A stretch of DNA of 64,000 nt. Source: Sinomonas terrae (GTDB taxonomy: Bacteria; Actinomycetota; Actinomycetes; Actinomycetales; Micrococcaceae). The stretch is taken from the NCBI RefSeq assembly GCF_022539255.1, contig NZ_JAKZBV010000001.1, forward strand, positions 1,674,001 through 1,738,000. The letters are read 5' to 3'. This document shows, in pieces, positions 7,682 to 14,711 of this stretch. Below the pieces are notes generated by a model. It was not told where the DNA came from. It searched no databases and saw only the letters and a list, made by a program, of their open reading frames with translations. The translations under genes were made by a program, and so were the position numbers. Every line of letters begins with the position of its first letter. The first letter of the stretch is position 1.

Positions 7682-8044
7682 CTAGTGCGAGGGCTGGGCG
7701 TGGCCCCGGTGGTGCAGGCGCATGGCCGGTTGGACGGCCCACAGCCCGACGATGATTCCGATGCCGCCGCAGATCCAGGCTGTCCAGGAAACGGCCAGGT
7801 TCGGGGTGAAGCCGAGAACCCAGGGGGAGATGAACAGCAAGGCGCCGATGATGGCCTCGATCCACTCCATTGCTGCCGTTCCCGGAGCTGCAAGGTTCAT
7901 CAGCCCTACTGAAAGCAGCACGACGCCCAACACCATCAGCACCGGCATGGACCTGCCGATCTGCGGGGTCCAGATGGGTGACCATGCTGCGTACAGACCG
8001 GCAGCGACTGCGACCCAGTCCTGCCACCGCGTCATTCTCGTCAC
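7682..8044 (-). CDS. SPW-repeat membrane protein
   Basis: 120-residue protein made of two copies of a two-helix SPW unit: TRWQDWVAVAAGLYAAWSPIW near the start and EWIEAIIGALLFISPWVLGF in the middle, giving four membrane helices, with a His-rich tail (HHRGH). The repeat name comes from the SPW tripeptide, seen here as SPI(W) and SPW. The start is taken as GTG 8044, 9 nt behind GAGGAGG; the TTG three codons upstream would lie right on the ribosome site. The function of the family is not established. Such small four-helix proteins often accompany stress or membrane regulators, in keeping with the neighbouring TetR gene. Confidence 0.82.
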   Translation of the reverse strand: MTRMTRWQDWVAVAAGLYAAWSPIWTPQIGRSMPVLMVLGVVLLSVGLMNLAAPGTAAMEWIEAIIGALLFISPWVLGFTPNLAVSWTAWICGGIGIIVGLWAVQPAMRLHHRGHAQPSH

Positions 8045-8099
8045 TGAAACCAACCTCCTCGTATCCGTTGGCTCCCTGTGCGGGGGTCGCTTCTCATTT

Positions 8100-8189
8100 T
8101 AGGATTGATTGACCGCCCGATCAAGATGCTGGCTGCCGAGCTACCAACTCCTTCCTGATCCGCGGCTAGGTGGATCAGGAAGGGTTTTT
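8100..8189 (+). ncRNA. Candidate small plus-strand transcript ending in an intrinsic terminator
   Basis: A textbook rho-independent terminator (8150-8189) lies on the plus strand although no plus-strand gene precedes it for 2.4 kb. A possible -10 (TAGGAT, 8100-8105) lies 45 nt before the stem, so an RNA of about 80 nt could start near 8112. Inside it a short frame beginning at ATG 8125 (MLAAELPTPS) stops within the 5' arm of the terminator stem, like a leader peptide, but no downstream plus-strand gene exists to be controlled. No good -35 is visible. It is either a small RNA or a remnant of a lost gene. Confidence 0.35.
8150..8189 (+). terminator. Strong intrinsic terminator
   Basis: CCTTCCTGATCC (8150-8161) pairs perfectly with GGATCAGGAAGG (8172-8183) around a 10-nt loop, followed by GTTTTTG. 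The T-tract is only on the plus strand, so it terminates plus-strand transcription. Confidence 0.85.
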
Positions 8190-8212
8190 GTGTATCGGCA
8201 CCTCTGCGGTCA

Positions 8213-8248
8213 GGGAGGGGCCGCTGCCGCTACTCAGCGGCCCCTCCC
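8213..8248 (-). terminator. 14-bp GC hairpin after the 43-aa gene
   Basis: GGGAGGGGCCGCTG and CAGCGGCCCCTCCC form a perfect 14-bp stem with an 8-nt loop, 15 nt beyond the stop of the minus-strand 43-aa gene. There is no U-tract on either side. It is probably that gene's I-shaped terminator. Confidence 0.6.
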
Positions 8249-8263
8249 GCTCATTGGGTTCGA

Positions 8264-8395
8264 TCAGCCCCAGAACGTCTCCTGAGCCTCTGCATCGTAG
8301 GGGTACGAATGGACGCCCTGGATGAGCCCCTCCGCGACCCTGCCGGCCTCGAAGAGCTCATAGGCGCGGCGCACCAGTTCCTTGTTGGTTTCCAT
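8264..8395 (-). CDS. Small conserved-looking protein, 43 aa
   Basis: Short gene read as METNKELVRRAYELFEAG at the N-terminus and ending YDAEAQETFWG. The ATG at 8395 has a good ribosome site (GAAGGAAAG, 6-14 nt upstream), the codons show the GC-rich third-position pattern of real genes here, and a 14-bp hairpin lies just past the stop. The N-terminus resembles the first helix of SnoaL/NTF2-like proteins, but the rest of that fold is missing, so it could be a truncated remnant or a genuine micro-protein. No function can be assigned. Its upstream region carries direct repeats (8464-8497). Confidence 0.6.
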   Translation of the reverse strand: METNKELVRRAYELFEAGRVAEGLIQGVHSYPYDAEAQETFWG

Positions 8396-8463
8396 AGCTC
8401 TTTCCTTCGACCCCGCCTCGCCAGATCCCTTCGCGCATATCCGTTGTGTCGTCGGTCAGCTTC

Positions 8464-8497
8464 TATTGATTGTCCGGCTATTGATTGATTGTCCGGC
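8464..8497 (-). repeat. Direct repeats upstream of the 43-aa gene
   Basis: TATTGATTGTCCGGC (8464-8478) is followed directly by TATTGATTGATTGTCCGGC (8479-8497), the same unit with an extra TGAT. It is an AT-rich patch 69-102 bp upstream of the 43-aa gene, with a GTACGTAC palindrome at 8527-8534. It may be a regulator site or a slippage duplication. Confidence 0.6.
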
Positions 8498-8590
8498 GCC
8501 AGCAAATAGCCCGTGAATACGCATTTGTACGTACGTCGGTTTCGGATGGCTGGATCAGGCGGAGCAGGTTCGACGGCGTGGAGCGGGTGC

Positions 8591-9328
8591 TCATGCCCCG
8601 AACTGGACGGCGTCGACCTTCCAGACGCCACCCTCGTTGGCCATCGTGACGCTCGCGTTCGCGAGTTCGTTCGGGTCGATGGCACCGGGTTGGCCTGCCG
8701 TTGTCCAGCGGCTGTCCGTCACGGGTGCGCCGTCCGGGCCCATGTACTGCCGGCTCAAGTAGCAGAAGACGTGGCCCGTCTGCAGCGCCGATCCGGCGGT
8801 GGTGTGGAGGGTGCACTCCATTCCGGTGGTCTGCACCGTGAAGCCGGTCGCGTGGACCTCGCTCTGCGCGGGCGTGAAGCTGGTGGCGAAGGAGCTCGCC
8901 ATGCGTGCAGTGATGAGCCCTTGCGACACGAGCTCGTCGCGAGCTCCGGTGGGAGAGGCATATTTGGCGGCTGTCTCATTCATCAGCACAGGGAGTACCC
9001 GGTAGATCGTGTCGCGCGCCTTGGTCTCCTCGGGCGTCAGCGCACCCGCGTAGCCTGGGCCGTCGATCTGCAGCGATCGGAGGGTCGGGGCCACGATGGG
9101 AACGCTCACGCTGGACGGCGAGGCGGACGACGACGGCGGGGCTGACGACGCCGGTGAACTGGCCGTCGTCGTCGGGCTGCTTGACGGCGACGGCGCCGCA
9201 CTGCCGGTCGTGGCGCTCCCGCTCGCGCCAGCCTGCGGTCCCGCTGCCGAGCAGCCGGCAAGGGCGGCACCCGAGCAGAGCGCGACGAGCGCAAAGGTCG
9301 AGGCGAGCAGAAGCTTCCTGGCAGCCAT
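8591..9328 (-). CDS. Hypothetical secreted lipoprotein, Ser/Thr/Pro-rich
   Basis: 245 residues. ATG 9328 has an AGGAAGGA ribosome site. A signal peptide with lipobox (LAGC, about residue 26) predicts lipid anchoring at the outer face of the membrane. A low-complexity Ser/Pro/Thr/Ala linker (about 30-75) tethers a globular domain of about 165 residues that contains two cysteines (CTLH, FCYLSR) which could pair outside the cell, and ends in GGVWKVDAVQF, a pattern seen at the end of NTF2-like domains. I do not recognise the family. It is monocistronic, with an 18-bp duplicated promoter segment upstream. Confidence 0.75.
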   Translation of the reverse strand: MAARKLLLASTFALVALCSGAALAGCSAAGPQAGASGSATTGSAAPSPSSSPTTTASSPASSAPPSSSASPSSVSVPIVAPTLRSLQIDGPGYAGALTPEETKARDTIYRVLPVLMNETAAKYASPTGARDELVSQGLITARMASSFATSFTPAQSEVHATGFTVQTTGMECTLHTTAGSALQTGHVFCYLSRQYMGPDGAPVTDSRWTTAGQPGAIDPNELANASVTMANEGGVWKVDAVQFGA

Positions 9329-9380
9329 TCCACGTCCTTCCTGCGGACCCGATCCCGTTGGACCCTGTCTCAGCAGACGA

Positions 9381-9416
9381 TGTCTTATCGAATTGCTCTG
9401 TCTTATCGAATTGCTC
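9381..9416 (-). repeat. 18-bp tandem duplication in lipoprotein promoter
   Basis: TGTCTTATCGAATTGCTC (plus strand) occurs twice in tandem. Read on the minus strand, the unit supplies TTCGAT and TAAGAC, which across the two copies are 17 nt apart and could act as -35 and -10 of the lipoprotein gene at 9328. Confidence 0.6.
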
Positions 9417-9485
9417 TGCCAACCTACGCGACTTCGCGGGCTGACTCGTGCAAGGCCTCAGGGCAAGTGTCTGGTGTGGGAGTCG

Positions 9486-9971
9486 TCAGAGTGCGCAGAG
9501 CTGGCGCATGAATGCCGTGAAGTCGTCTGCGTCGTCTTGCTGTTCGACGGTTCGAGGTGTCGTCGTCTGCTCGGGGCTGTCGAGCTGGCATAGGGAGCGC
9601 ACCGTGAATGAGAACTCGCGGCCGGTGCTGGTCCCGACGTCGAACGCTCCAGGTGCTGACTCGGCCGCGTAGGCGAGGTTCGTGAGGTCGATGGTCCAGG
9701 GCCGGCCGGCTGCCTCGAGCGTCCGGCGGTCGAAGGGCGCGATGACGAGTTCGATGGGCTGCCTGCGGTACCCCAGGACGACGCCTCGCGGCATCGGCGT
9801 CCCTGCGAAGGGCCCGTCGAGCATCCCGCCTGCTTCGGCAGCGCACACCAGGTTGTACGACCCGTAATTGGGGATCTGTCCGTCGAAGACGCGGTGGAGT
9901 GCCGCCTTGAGTGCTGCGTCTGATGGCGCGGGGCCCGTTCCGCCGTCGAAGGGCGGATGCTGGCTGCTCAC
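9486..9971 (-). CDS. Hypothetical protein, 161 aa
   Basis: Soluble protein of 161 residues, unrecognised. The start is GTG 9971 with AAAGGAG upstream. The sequence begins MSSQHPPFDGG and contains PNYGSYNLVCAAEAG and VVLGYRRQPIELVIAPFD, giving an alternating beta-rich pattern, and ends in a Gln/Asp-rich stretch with a terminal cysteine. There is no signal peptide or membrane segment. Codon use and a good ribosome site support that it is a real gene. It is alone on its strand between the lipoprotein gene and ilvD, so context gives no functional clue. Confidence 0.7.
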   Translation of the reverse strand: MSSQHPPFDGGTGPAPSDAALKAALHRVFDGQIPNYGSYNLVCAAEAGGMLDGPFAGTPMPRGVVLGYRRQPIELVIAPFDRRTLEAAGRPWTIDLTNLAYAAESAPGAFDVGTSTGREFSFTVRSLCQLDSPEQTTTPRTVEQQDDADDFTAFMRQLCAL

Positions 9972-10186
9972 GCTTGCTCCTTTCGCCGCCGCGCCTCCCA
10001 GTCTACGGACAGGTACGTTCGGGGATGAGGGGACGCAGGCCGGTTTTTGCCCGCCCCTACGTCAGGTCCGTGAGCCTCGAAGGCACGTGTCCAGTATCCG
10101 GGCGTGGGTCCGCATTATGGACGAAACATTGGCGGAATTTCGCGGAAGCTGCGCTGCCGCGGTCCGGAGGAGCCTCCCGGCGGTCA

Positions 10187-10192
10187 TAGACT
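10187..10192 (+). promoter_or_regulatory. ilvD -10 hexamer (leaderless start)
   Basis: TAGACT lies exactly 6 nt before the ilvD ATG and there is no Shine-Dalgarno, so transcription should start at or next to the A of ATG. Confidence 0.6.
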
Positions 10193-10198
10193 CTCCCC

Positions 10199-11926
10199 AT
10201 GACCGAGCAGAGCCAATCCTCTCCAGCGCCCCGCGAGGGCGTCGACATCAAGCCGCGCAGCCGCGTCGTGACCGACGGCATCCACGCGGCCCCGGCCCGC
10301 GGCATGCTTCGCGCCGTCGGCTTCGGCGACGAGGACTTTGCCAAACCCCAGGTCGGTATTGCGAGCTCGTGGAACGAGATCACCCCCTGCAACCTCTCCC
10401 TCGACCGCCTCGCGAAGGCAGCAAAGGAGGGCGTCCACGCGGCGGGCGGCTTCCCCATGCAGTTCGGGACCATTTCTGTCTCCGACGGCATCTCTATGGG
10501 CCATCAGGGCATGCACTTCTCCCTGGTGTCGCGCGAGATCATCGCTGACTCGGTCGAAACCGTCATGCAGGCCGAGCGCATCGACGGCCAGGTCCTCCTC
10601 GCGGGCTGCGACAAGTCCCTCCCGGGAATGCTCATGGCCGCCGCCCGCCTCGATGTCTCGAGCGTCTTCCTCTACGCGGGATCGATCATGCCCGGCTGGG
10701 TCAAGCTCGAAGACGGCACGGAGAAGGACGTCACCCTCATCGACGCCTTCGAGGCAGTGGGCGCCTGCGCGGCCGGCCGCATGTCGAAGGGGGACCTCGA
10801 CCGCATCGAGCGGGCCATCTGCCCGGGCGAGGGCGCGTGCGGCGGCATGTACACGGCGAACACGATGGCCAGCGCCGCCGAGGCTCTCGGCATGTCGCTT
10901 CCCGGTTCCGCGGCTCCGCCCTCGGCCGACCGCCGTCGCGACATGTTCGCTCACCGCTCCGGCGAGGCCGTCGTCAACCTCCTGCGGCAGGGGATCACCT
11001 CGCGCGACATCATGACCCGCGAGGCGTTCGAGAACGCGATCGCCGTGGTCATGGCGTTCGGCGGGTCGACGAACTCCGTCCTGCACCTCCTCGCCATCGC
11101 CCGCGAGGCCGAGGTCGAGCTCGAGCTCGAGGACTTCAACCGCATCGGCGACAAGGTCCCGCACCTCGGCGACCTCAAGCCGTTCGGCCGCTACGTCATG
11201 TACGACCTGGACCGCGTCGGCGGCGTGCCCGTCGTCATGCGCGCCCTCCTGGACGCGGGCCTCCTGCACGGCGACGCGCTCACGGTGACCGGCAAGACTG
11301 TCGCCGAGAACCTCGAGGAGATCGCACCGCCGGACCTCGATGGGAAGATCGTCCGCGCGATGGACAACCCGATCCACAAGACCGGTGGCCTGTCCGTGCT
11401 GCACGGCTCGCTCGCTCCCGAAGGCGCAGTCGTGAAGACCGCAGGCTTCGACGCCCAGGTGTTCGAAGGGTCCGCACGCGTCTTCGAGCGCGAGCAGGGT
11501 GCGCTCGACGCCCTCGACAACGGCGAGATCAAGGCGGGGGACGTCATCGTCATCCGCTACGAAGGGCCCAAGGGCGGCCCCGGCATGCGCGAGATGCTCG
11601 CGATCACGGGCGCCATCAAGGGCGCCGGTCTCGGGAAGGACGTGCTCCTCCTCACCGACGGTCGCTTCTCGGGCGGCACCACGGGGCTGTGCATTGGGCA
11701 CGTCGCGCCGGAAGCGGTCGACGGCGGCCCGATCGCCTTTGTGCGCAATGGAGACCGGATCCGCGTGGACATCCCGAACCGCACGCTCGAACTGCTCGTC
11801 GACGGGAGCGAGCTCGAGGCGCGCCGCGAGGGCTGGGAACCGCTCCCTGCCCAGTTCACGAAGGGCGTTCTGGCCAAGTACGCCAAGCTCGTCCACTCGG
11901 CCAGCGAGGGCGCAGTCCTCAACTGA
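10199..11926 (+). CDS. ilvD: Dihydroxy-acid dehydratase
   Basis: Fe-S enzyme that dehydrates 2,3-dihydroxy-isovalerate and -methylvalerate to the 2-keto acids of valine and isoleucine synthesis. 575 residues, the normal length. The three cluster cysteines are visible in ITPCN (about 64), GCDKSLPGM (about 137) and GACGGMYTANTM (about 210), and GSTNSVLH is present further on. It is separated from ilvBHC by 355 bp that contain a leader peptide and attenuator, so it is transcribed on its own. The start at ATG 10199 is supported by the leaderless promoter arrangement. Confidence 0.98.
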   Translation: MTEQSQSSPAPREGVDIKPRSRVVTDGIHAAPARGMLRAVGFGDEDFAKPQVGIASSWNEITPCNLSLDRLAKAAKEGVHAAGGFPMQFGTISVSDGISMGHQGMHFSLVSREIIADSVETVMQAERIDGQVLLAGCDKSLPGMLMAAARLDVSSVFLYAGSIMPGWVKLEDGTEKDVTLIDAFEAVGACAAGRMSKGDLDRIERAICPGEGACGGMYTANTMASAAEALGMSLPGSAAPPSADRRRDMFAHRSGEAVVNLLRQGITSRDIMTREAFENAIAVVMAFGGSTNSVLHLLAIAREAEVELELEDFNRIGDKVPHLGDLKPFGRYVMYDLDRVGGVPVVMRALLDAGLLHGDALTVTGKTVAENLEEIAPPDLDGKIVRAMDNPIHKTGGLSVLHGSLAPEGAVVKTAGFDAQVFEGSARVFEREQGALDALDNGEIKAGDVIVIRYEGPKGGPGMREMLAITGAIKGAGLGKDVLLLTDGRFSGGTTGLCIGHVAPEAVDGGPIAFVRNGDRIRVDIPNRTLELLVDGSELEARREGWEPLPAQFTKGVLAKYAKLVHSASEGAVLN

Positions 11927-12060
11927 GGCCTTCCTTCGAGGGCCGCACAAAACATGCCGCCGAGAGCGGCGCAGTGGTGCGGCCGGGTCCGAGGGCCTGG
12001 CCGCGCCACGGTCTCACTTGCTGGATGCCAGTCCGAATAGTGAGATGCCGAAGTCGCAGA

Positions 12061-12090
12061 TTGACACTCTCACAAGGAATTGTGAAGACT
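12061..12090 (+). promoter_or_regulatory. ilvBHC promoter
   Basis: TTGACA (12061-12066), an 18-nt spacer, then AAGACT (12085-12090). The leader-peptide ATG follows after 6 nt. No other gene occupies the 355 bp between ilvD and ilvB apart from this promoter, the leader peptide and the attenuator. Confidence 0.7.
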
Positions 12091-12096
12091 GTGGGC

Positions 12097-12162
12097 ATGC
12101 AGACCGTTTCGACCGACATGGTGCTCAATGTCGTCGTCCTTGCCAAGCGCGTGGCTTACTGA
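12097..12162 (+). CDS. ilvB operon leader peptide, 21 aa
   Basis: Short frame of 21 codons, starting MQTVSTD and containing MVLNVVVL, so 8 of 21 residues are Val or Leu, three of the Val in a row. It starts 6 nt after a -10 hexamer (leaderless) and ends 28 nt before the terminator stem. This is the classic layout of a branched-chain amino acid attenuator: when charged tRNA-Val or tRNA-Leu is short, the ribosome stalls on these codons and the terminator should not form. The role is inferred from content and position. Confidence 0.8.
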   Translation: MQTVSTDMVLNVVVLAKRVAY

Positions 12163-12190
12163 AGCCCGACTGGCAACGTTCTGTCACGCG

Positions 12191-12235
12191 CAACCCCTCG
12201 GAGAGCCGGAAGGCTCCAGGGGTTGTTTTTATTTG
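12191..12235 (+). terminator. ilvBHC attenuator terminator
   Basis: CAACCCCT (12191-12198) pairs with AGGGGTTG (12218-12225), with an inner GAGCC/GGCTC stem, followed by TTTTTATTT. It is a true intrinsic terminator 47 nt ahead of ilvB, which makes sense only as an attenuator. Confidence 0.85.
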
Positions 12236-12281
12236 AGCTGAGCACAGCTCCTTCGCCACGAAGATCCTAAGGAAGAGACTG

Positions 12282-14156
12282 ATGAGCAAAGGAACGCCGA
12301 TCAGCCCATCGCTGATGGCTTCGAAGCCGTCTGCGGCCAAGGCCGCGGATTCTGTCGACTCTGTCGACTCTGCCTCTGCCGTCCTGGGGCCCAACCGCGT
12401 CGTTGAGCCTACAGAGATGACTGGATCTGAAGCAATCGTCCGCTCGCTCGAGGAACTTGGCGTGGACGATGTCTTTGGTCTTCCGGGCGGCGCGATCCTG
12501 CCGACCTACGACCCTCTGATGGCTTCGAAGATCAACCACGTCCTGGTGCGCCACGAGCAGGGCGCCGGCCACGCTGCCCAAGGGTATGCGATGGTCACGG
12601 GACGTGTCGGCGTCTGCATTGCTACGTCGGGTCCGGGCGCCACCAATCTGGTGACCGCGATCGCCGACGCGCACATGGACTCCGTTCCCCTCGTCGCAAT
12701 CACCGGTCAGGTCGCGAGCGGCGTCATCGGCTCCGACGCGTTCCAGGAAGCCGACATCGTCGGCATCACCATGCCGATCACCAAGCATTCGTTCCTCGTC
12801 ACCCGGGCAGAAGACATTCCGCACACCCTCGCGGAGGCCTTCCACCTCGCGTCGACAGGCCGCCCCGGCCCCGTCCTCGTGGACGTGACGAAGGACGCCC
12901 AGCAGTCCAAGATGGTTTTCAGCTGGCCGCCCAAGGTCGATCTACCGGGCTACCGTCCCGTGACTCGGGGCCACAGCAAGCAGGTGCGCGAGGCGGCCCG
13001 CCTCATCGCAGCCTCTGCCAAGCCGGTCCTCTACGTGGGCGGCGGCGTCGTCAAGGCCAATGCCGCGACCGAGCTCGTGCAGCTGGCCGAGACGACCGGG
13101 GCCCCAGTGGTGACGACGCTCACCGCGCGCGGTGCTTTCCCGGACTCGCACTCCCAGCACGTCGGCATGCCCGGCATGCACGGTTCGGTCTCGGCCGTCA
13201 CCGCGCTCCAGCAGGCAGACCTCCTCATCACGCTCGGTGCCCGGTTCGATGACCGCGTGACCGGGGTGCTGAGCTCATTCGCCCCGAATGCCAAGGTCAT
13301 CCACGCGGATATCGATCCGGCCGAGATCTCCAAGAACCGCACGGCTGATGTCCCGATCGTGGGCTCAGTCAAGGAGATCATCCCCGAGCTCACGGAGGCC
13401 GTCCGCGCGATCCAGGAGAAGGACGGCGGCACCGACCTCGCTCCTTGGTGGGCGTTCCTCAACAAGCTCAAGGAGGACTACCCCCTCGGCTGGACAGAGC
13501 CCGAGGACGGTCTGCTTTCGCCGCAGAAGATCATCCAGCGCATCGGCGAGCTCACGGGGCCCGAGGGCGTGTACGTCGCTGGCGTCGGGCAGCACCAGAT
13601 GTGGGCCGCCCAGTTCGTCAAGTACGAGCGTCCCCGCGCGTGGCTGAACTCCGCAGGGCTCGGCACGATGGGCTACTCGGTTCCCGCGGCGATGGGCGCC
13701 AAGGTCGGCAATCCGGAGCGCACGGTGTGGGCGATCGACGGCGACGGCTGCTTCCAGATGACGAATCAGGAGCTGGCGACCTGCACGCTCAACAACATCC
13801 CGATCAAGGTCGCAGTCATCAACAACTCGTCCCTCGGCATGGTGCGCCAATGGCAGACGCTGTTCTATGACGGCCGCTACTCGAACACCGACCTCCACAC
13901 GGGCGCCGAGACCGTCCGCATTCCTGACTTCGTCAAGCTCGGGGAAGCCTATGGTTGCGAGTCGTTCCGAGTCGAGCGCGAGGACGAGATCGACGAGGTC
14001 ATCAAGCAGGCCCTCGAGATCAACGACCGCCCCGTGGTCATCGACTTCGTCGTGAGCCCGAACGCCATGGTGTGGCCGATGGTCCCCTCTGGTGTGAGCA
14101 ACGATCTGATTCAGGTGGCCCGCAATTCCACCCCGGTGTGGGAAGAGGAGGACTGA
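12282..14156 (+). CDS. ilvB: Acetolactate synthase, large catalytic subunit
   Basis: ThDP enzyme that condenses two pyruvates to acetolactate, or pyruvate plus 2-ketobutyrate to acetohydroxybutyrate, the first shared step of Val/Leu/Ile synthesis. 624 residues: a poorly conserved N-terminal extension of about 40 residues with a repeated VDS from a 9-bp tandem repeat, then VFGLPGGAILP, the ThDP-activating Glu in RHEQGAGHAA, a central FAD domain, and the ThDP/Mg motif GDGCFQMTNQELAT followed by INN. ATG 12282 has AAGGAAGAG upstream. It is first in ilvB-ilvH-ilvC, with 3 nt to ilvH. Expression is controlled by the upstream attenuator. Confidence 0.98.
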   Translation: MSKGTPISPSLMASKPSAAKAADSVDSVDSASAVLGPNRVVEPTEMTGSEAIVRSLEELGVDDVFGLPGGAILPTYDPLMASKINHVLVRHEQGAGHAAQGYAMVTGRVGVCIATSGPGATNLVTAIADAHMDSVPLVAITGQVASGVIGSDAFQEADIVGITMPITKHSFLVTRAEDIPHTLAEAFHLASTGRPGPVLVDVTKDAQQSKMVFSWPPKVDLPGYRPVTRGHSKQVREAARLIAASAKPVLYVGGGVVKANAATELVQLAETTGAPVVTTLTARGAFPDSHSQHVGMPGMHGSVSAVTALQQADLLITLGARFDDRVTGVLSSFAPNAKVIHADIDPAEISKNRTADVPIVGSVKEIIPELTEAVRAIQEKDGGTDLAPWWAFLNKLKEDYPLGWTEPEDGLLSPQKIIQRIGELTGPEGVYVAGVGQHQMWAAQFVKYERPRAWLNSAGLGTMGYSVPAAMGAKVGNPERTVWAIDGDGCFQMTNQELATCTLNNIPIKVAVINNSSLGMVRQWQTLFYDGRYSNTDLHTGAETVRIPDFVKLGEAYGCESFRVEREDEIDEVIKQALEINDRPVVIDFVVSPNAMVWPMVPSGVSNDLIQVARNSTPVWEEED

Positions 14157-14159
14157 GGC

Positions 14160-14672
14160 ATGGCCCGCCACACCCTGTCCGTGCTGGTTGAGGACAAGCC
14201 GGGCGTGCTGACGCGCGTCGCCGGCCTCTTCGCCCGCCGTGCGTTCAACATCCATTCCCTCGCTGTCGGCCCGACGGAGGTCGACGGGATCTCGCGCATC
14301 ACAGTGGTCGTCGATGCAGAGGGTGACCTCCTCGAGCAGGTGACCAAGCAGCTCAACAAGCTCGTGAACGTCATCAAGATCGTGGAGCTGCTCCCCGAGA
14401 ACTCGGTCCGCCGCGACCACCTGCTCATCAAGGTCCGCGCGGACTCGATGACGCGGGTCCAGGTTACCCAGGCGGTCGAGCTGTTCCGGGCGTCGATCGT
14501 GGACGTGTCGACCGACGCGGTCGTCGTGGAGGCGACCGGCACGACCGAGAAGCTCGAGGCTCTGCTGACCGTCCTGGAGCCGTTCGGCGTCCGCGAGATC
14601 GTCCAGTCCGGGACGCTCGCGATCGGCCGCGGTTCGCGGTCCATGAGCGACCGAGCCCTGCGCGCAAGTTAA
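14160..14672 (+). CDS. ilvH: Acetolactate synthase, small regulatory subunit
   Basis: 170-residue regulatory partner of IlvB. The N-terminal ACT domain (HTLSVLVEDKPGVLTRVAGLFARRAFNI region, residues 3-30) binds valine and passes on feedback inhibition, and the C-terminal half activates the catalytic subunit. The length is typical of the single-ACT bacterial type. It starts 3 nt after the ilvB stop, so it is translationally coupled, and is followed after 39 nt by ilvC. It is named ilvN in some species. Confidence 0.97.
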   Translation: MARHTLSVLVEDKPGVLTRVAGLFARRAFNIHSLAVGPTEVDGISRITVVVDAEGDLLEQVTKQLNKLVNVIKIVELLPENSVRRDHLLIKVRADSMTRVQVTQAVELFRASIVDVSTDAVVVEATGTTEKLEALLTVLEPFGVREIVQSGTLAIGRGSRSMSDRALRAS

Positions 14673-14711
14673 GAAAAAAAGTTTCCCAGTGAAGAGCCAA
14701 GGAGATATCAA

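Noticed and set aside
10184..11950. Open frame of 588 codons antisense to ilvD
   Set aside because: Shadow of the GC-rich third positions of ilvD; no ribosome site and no recognisable motif.
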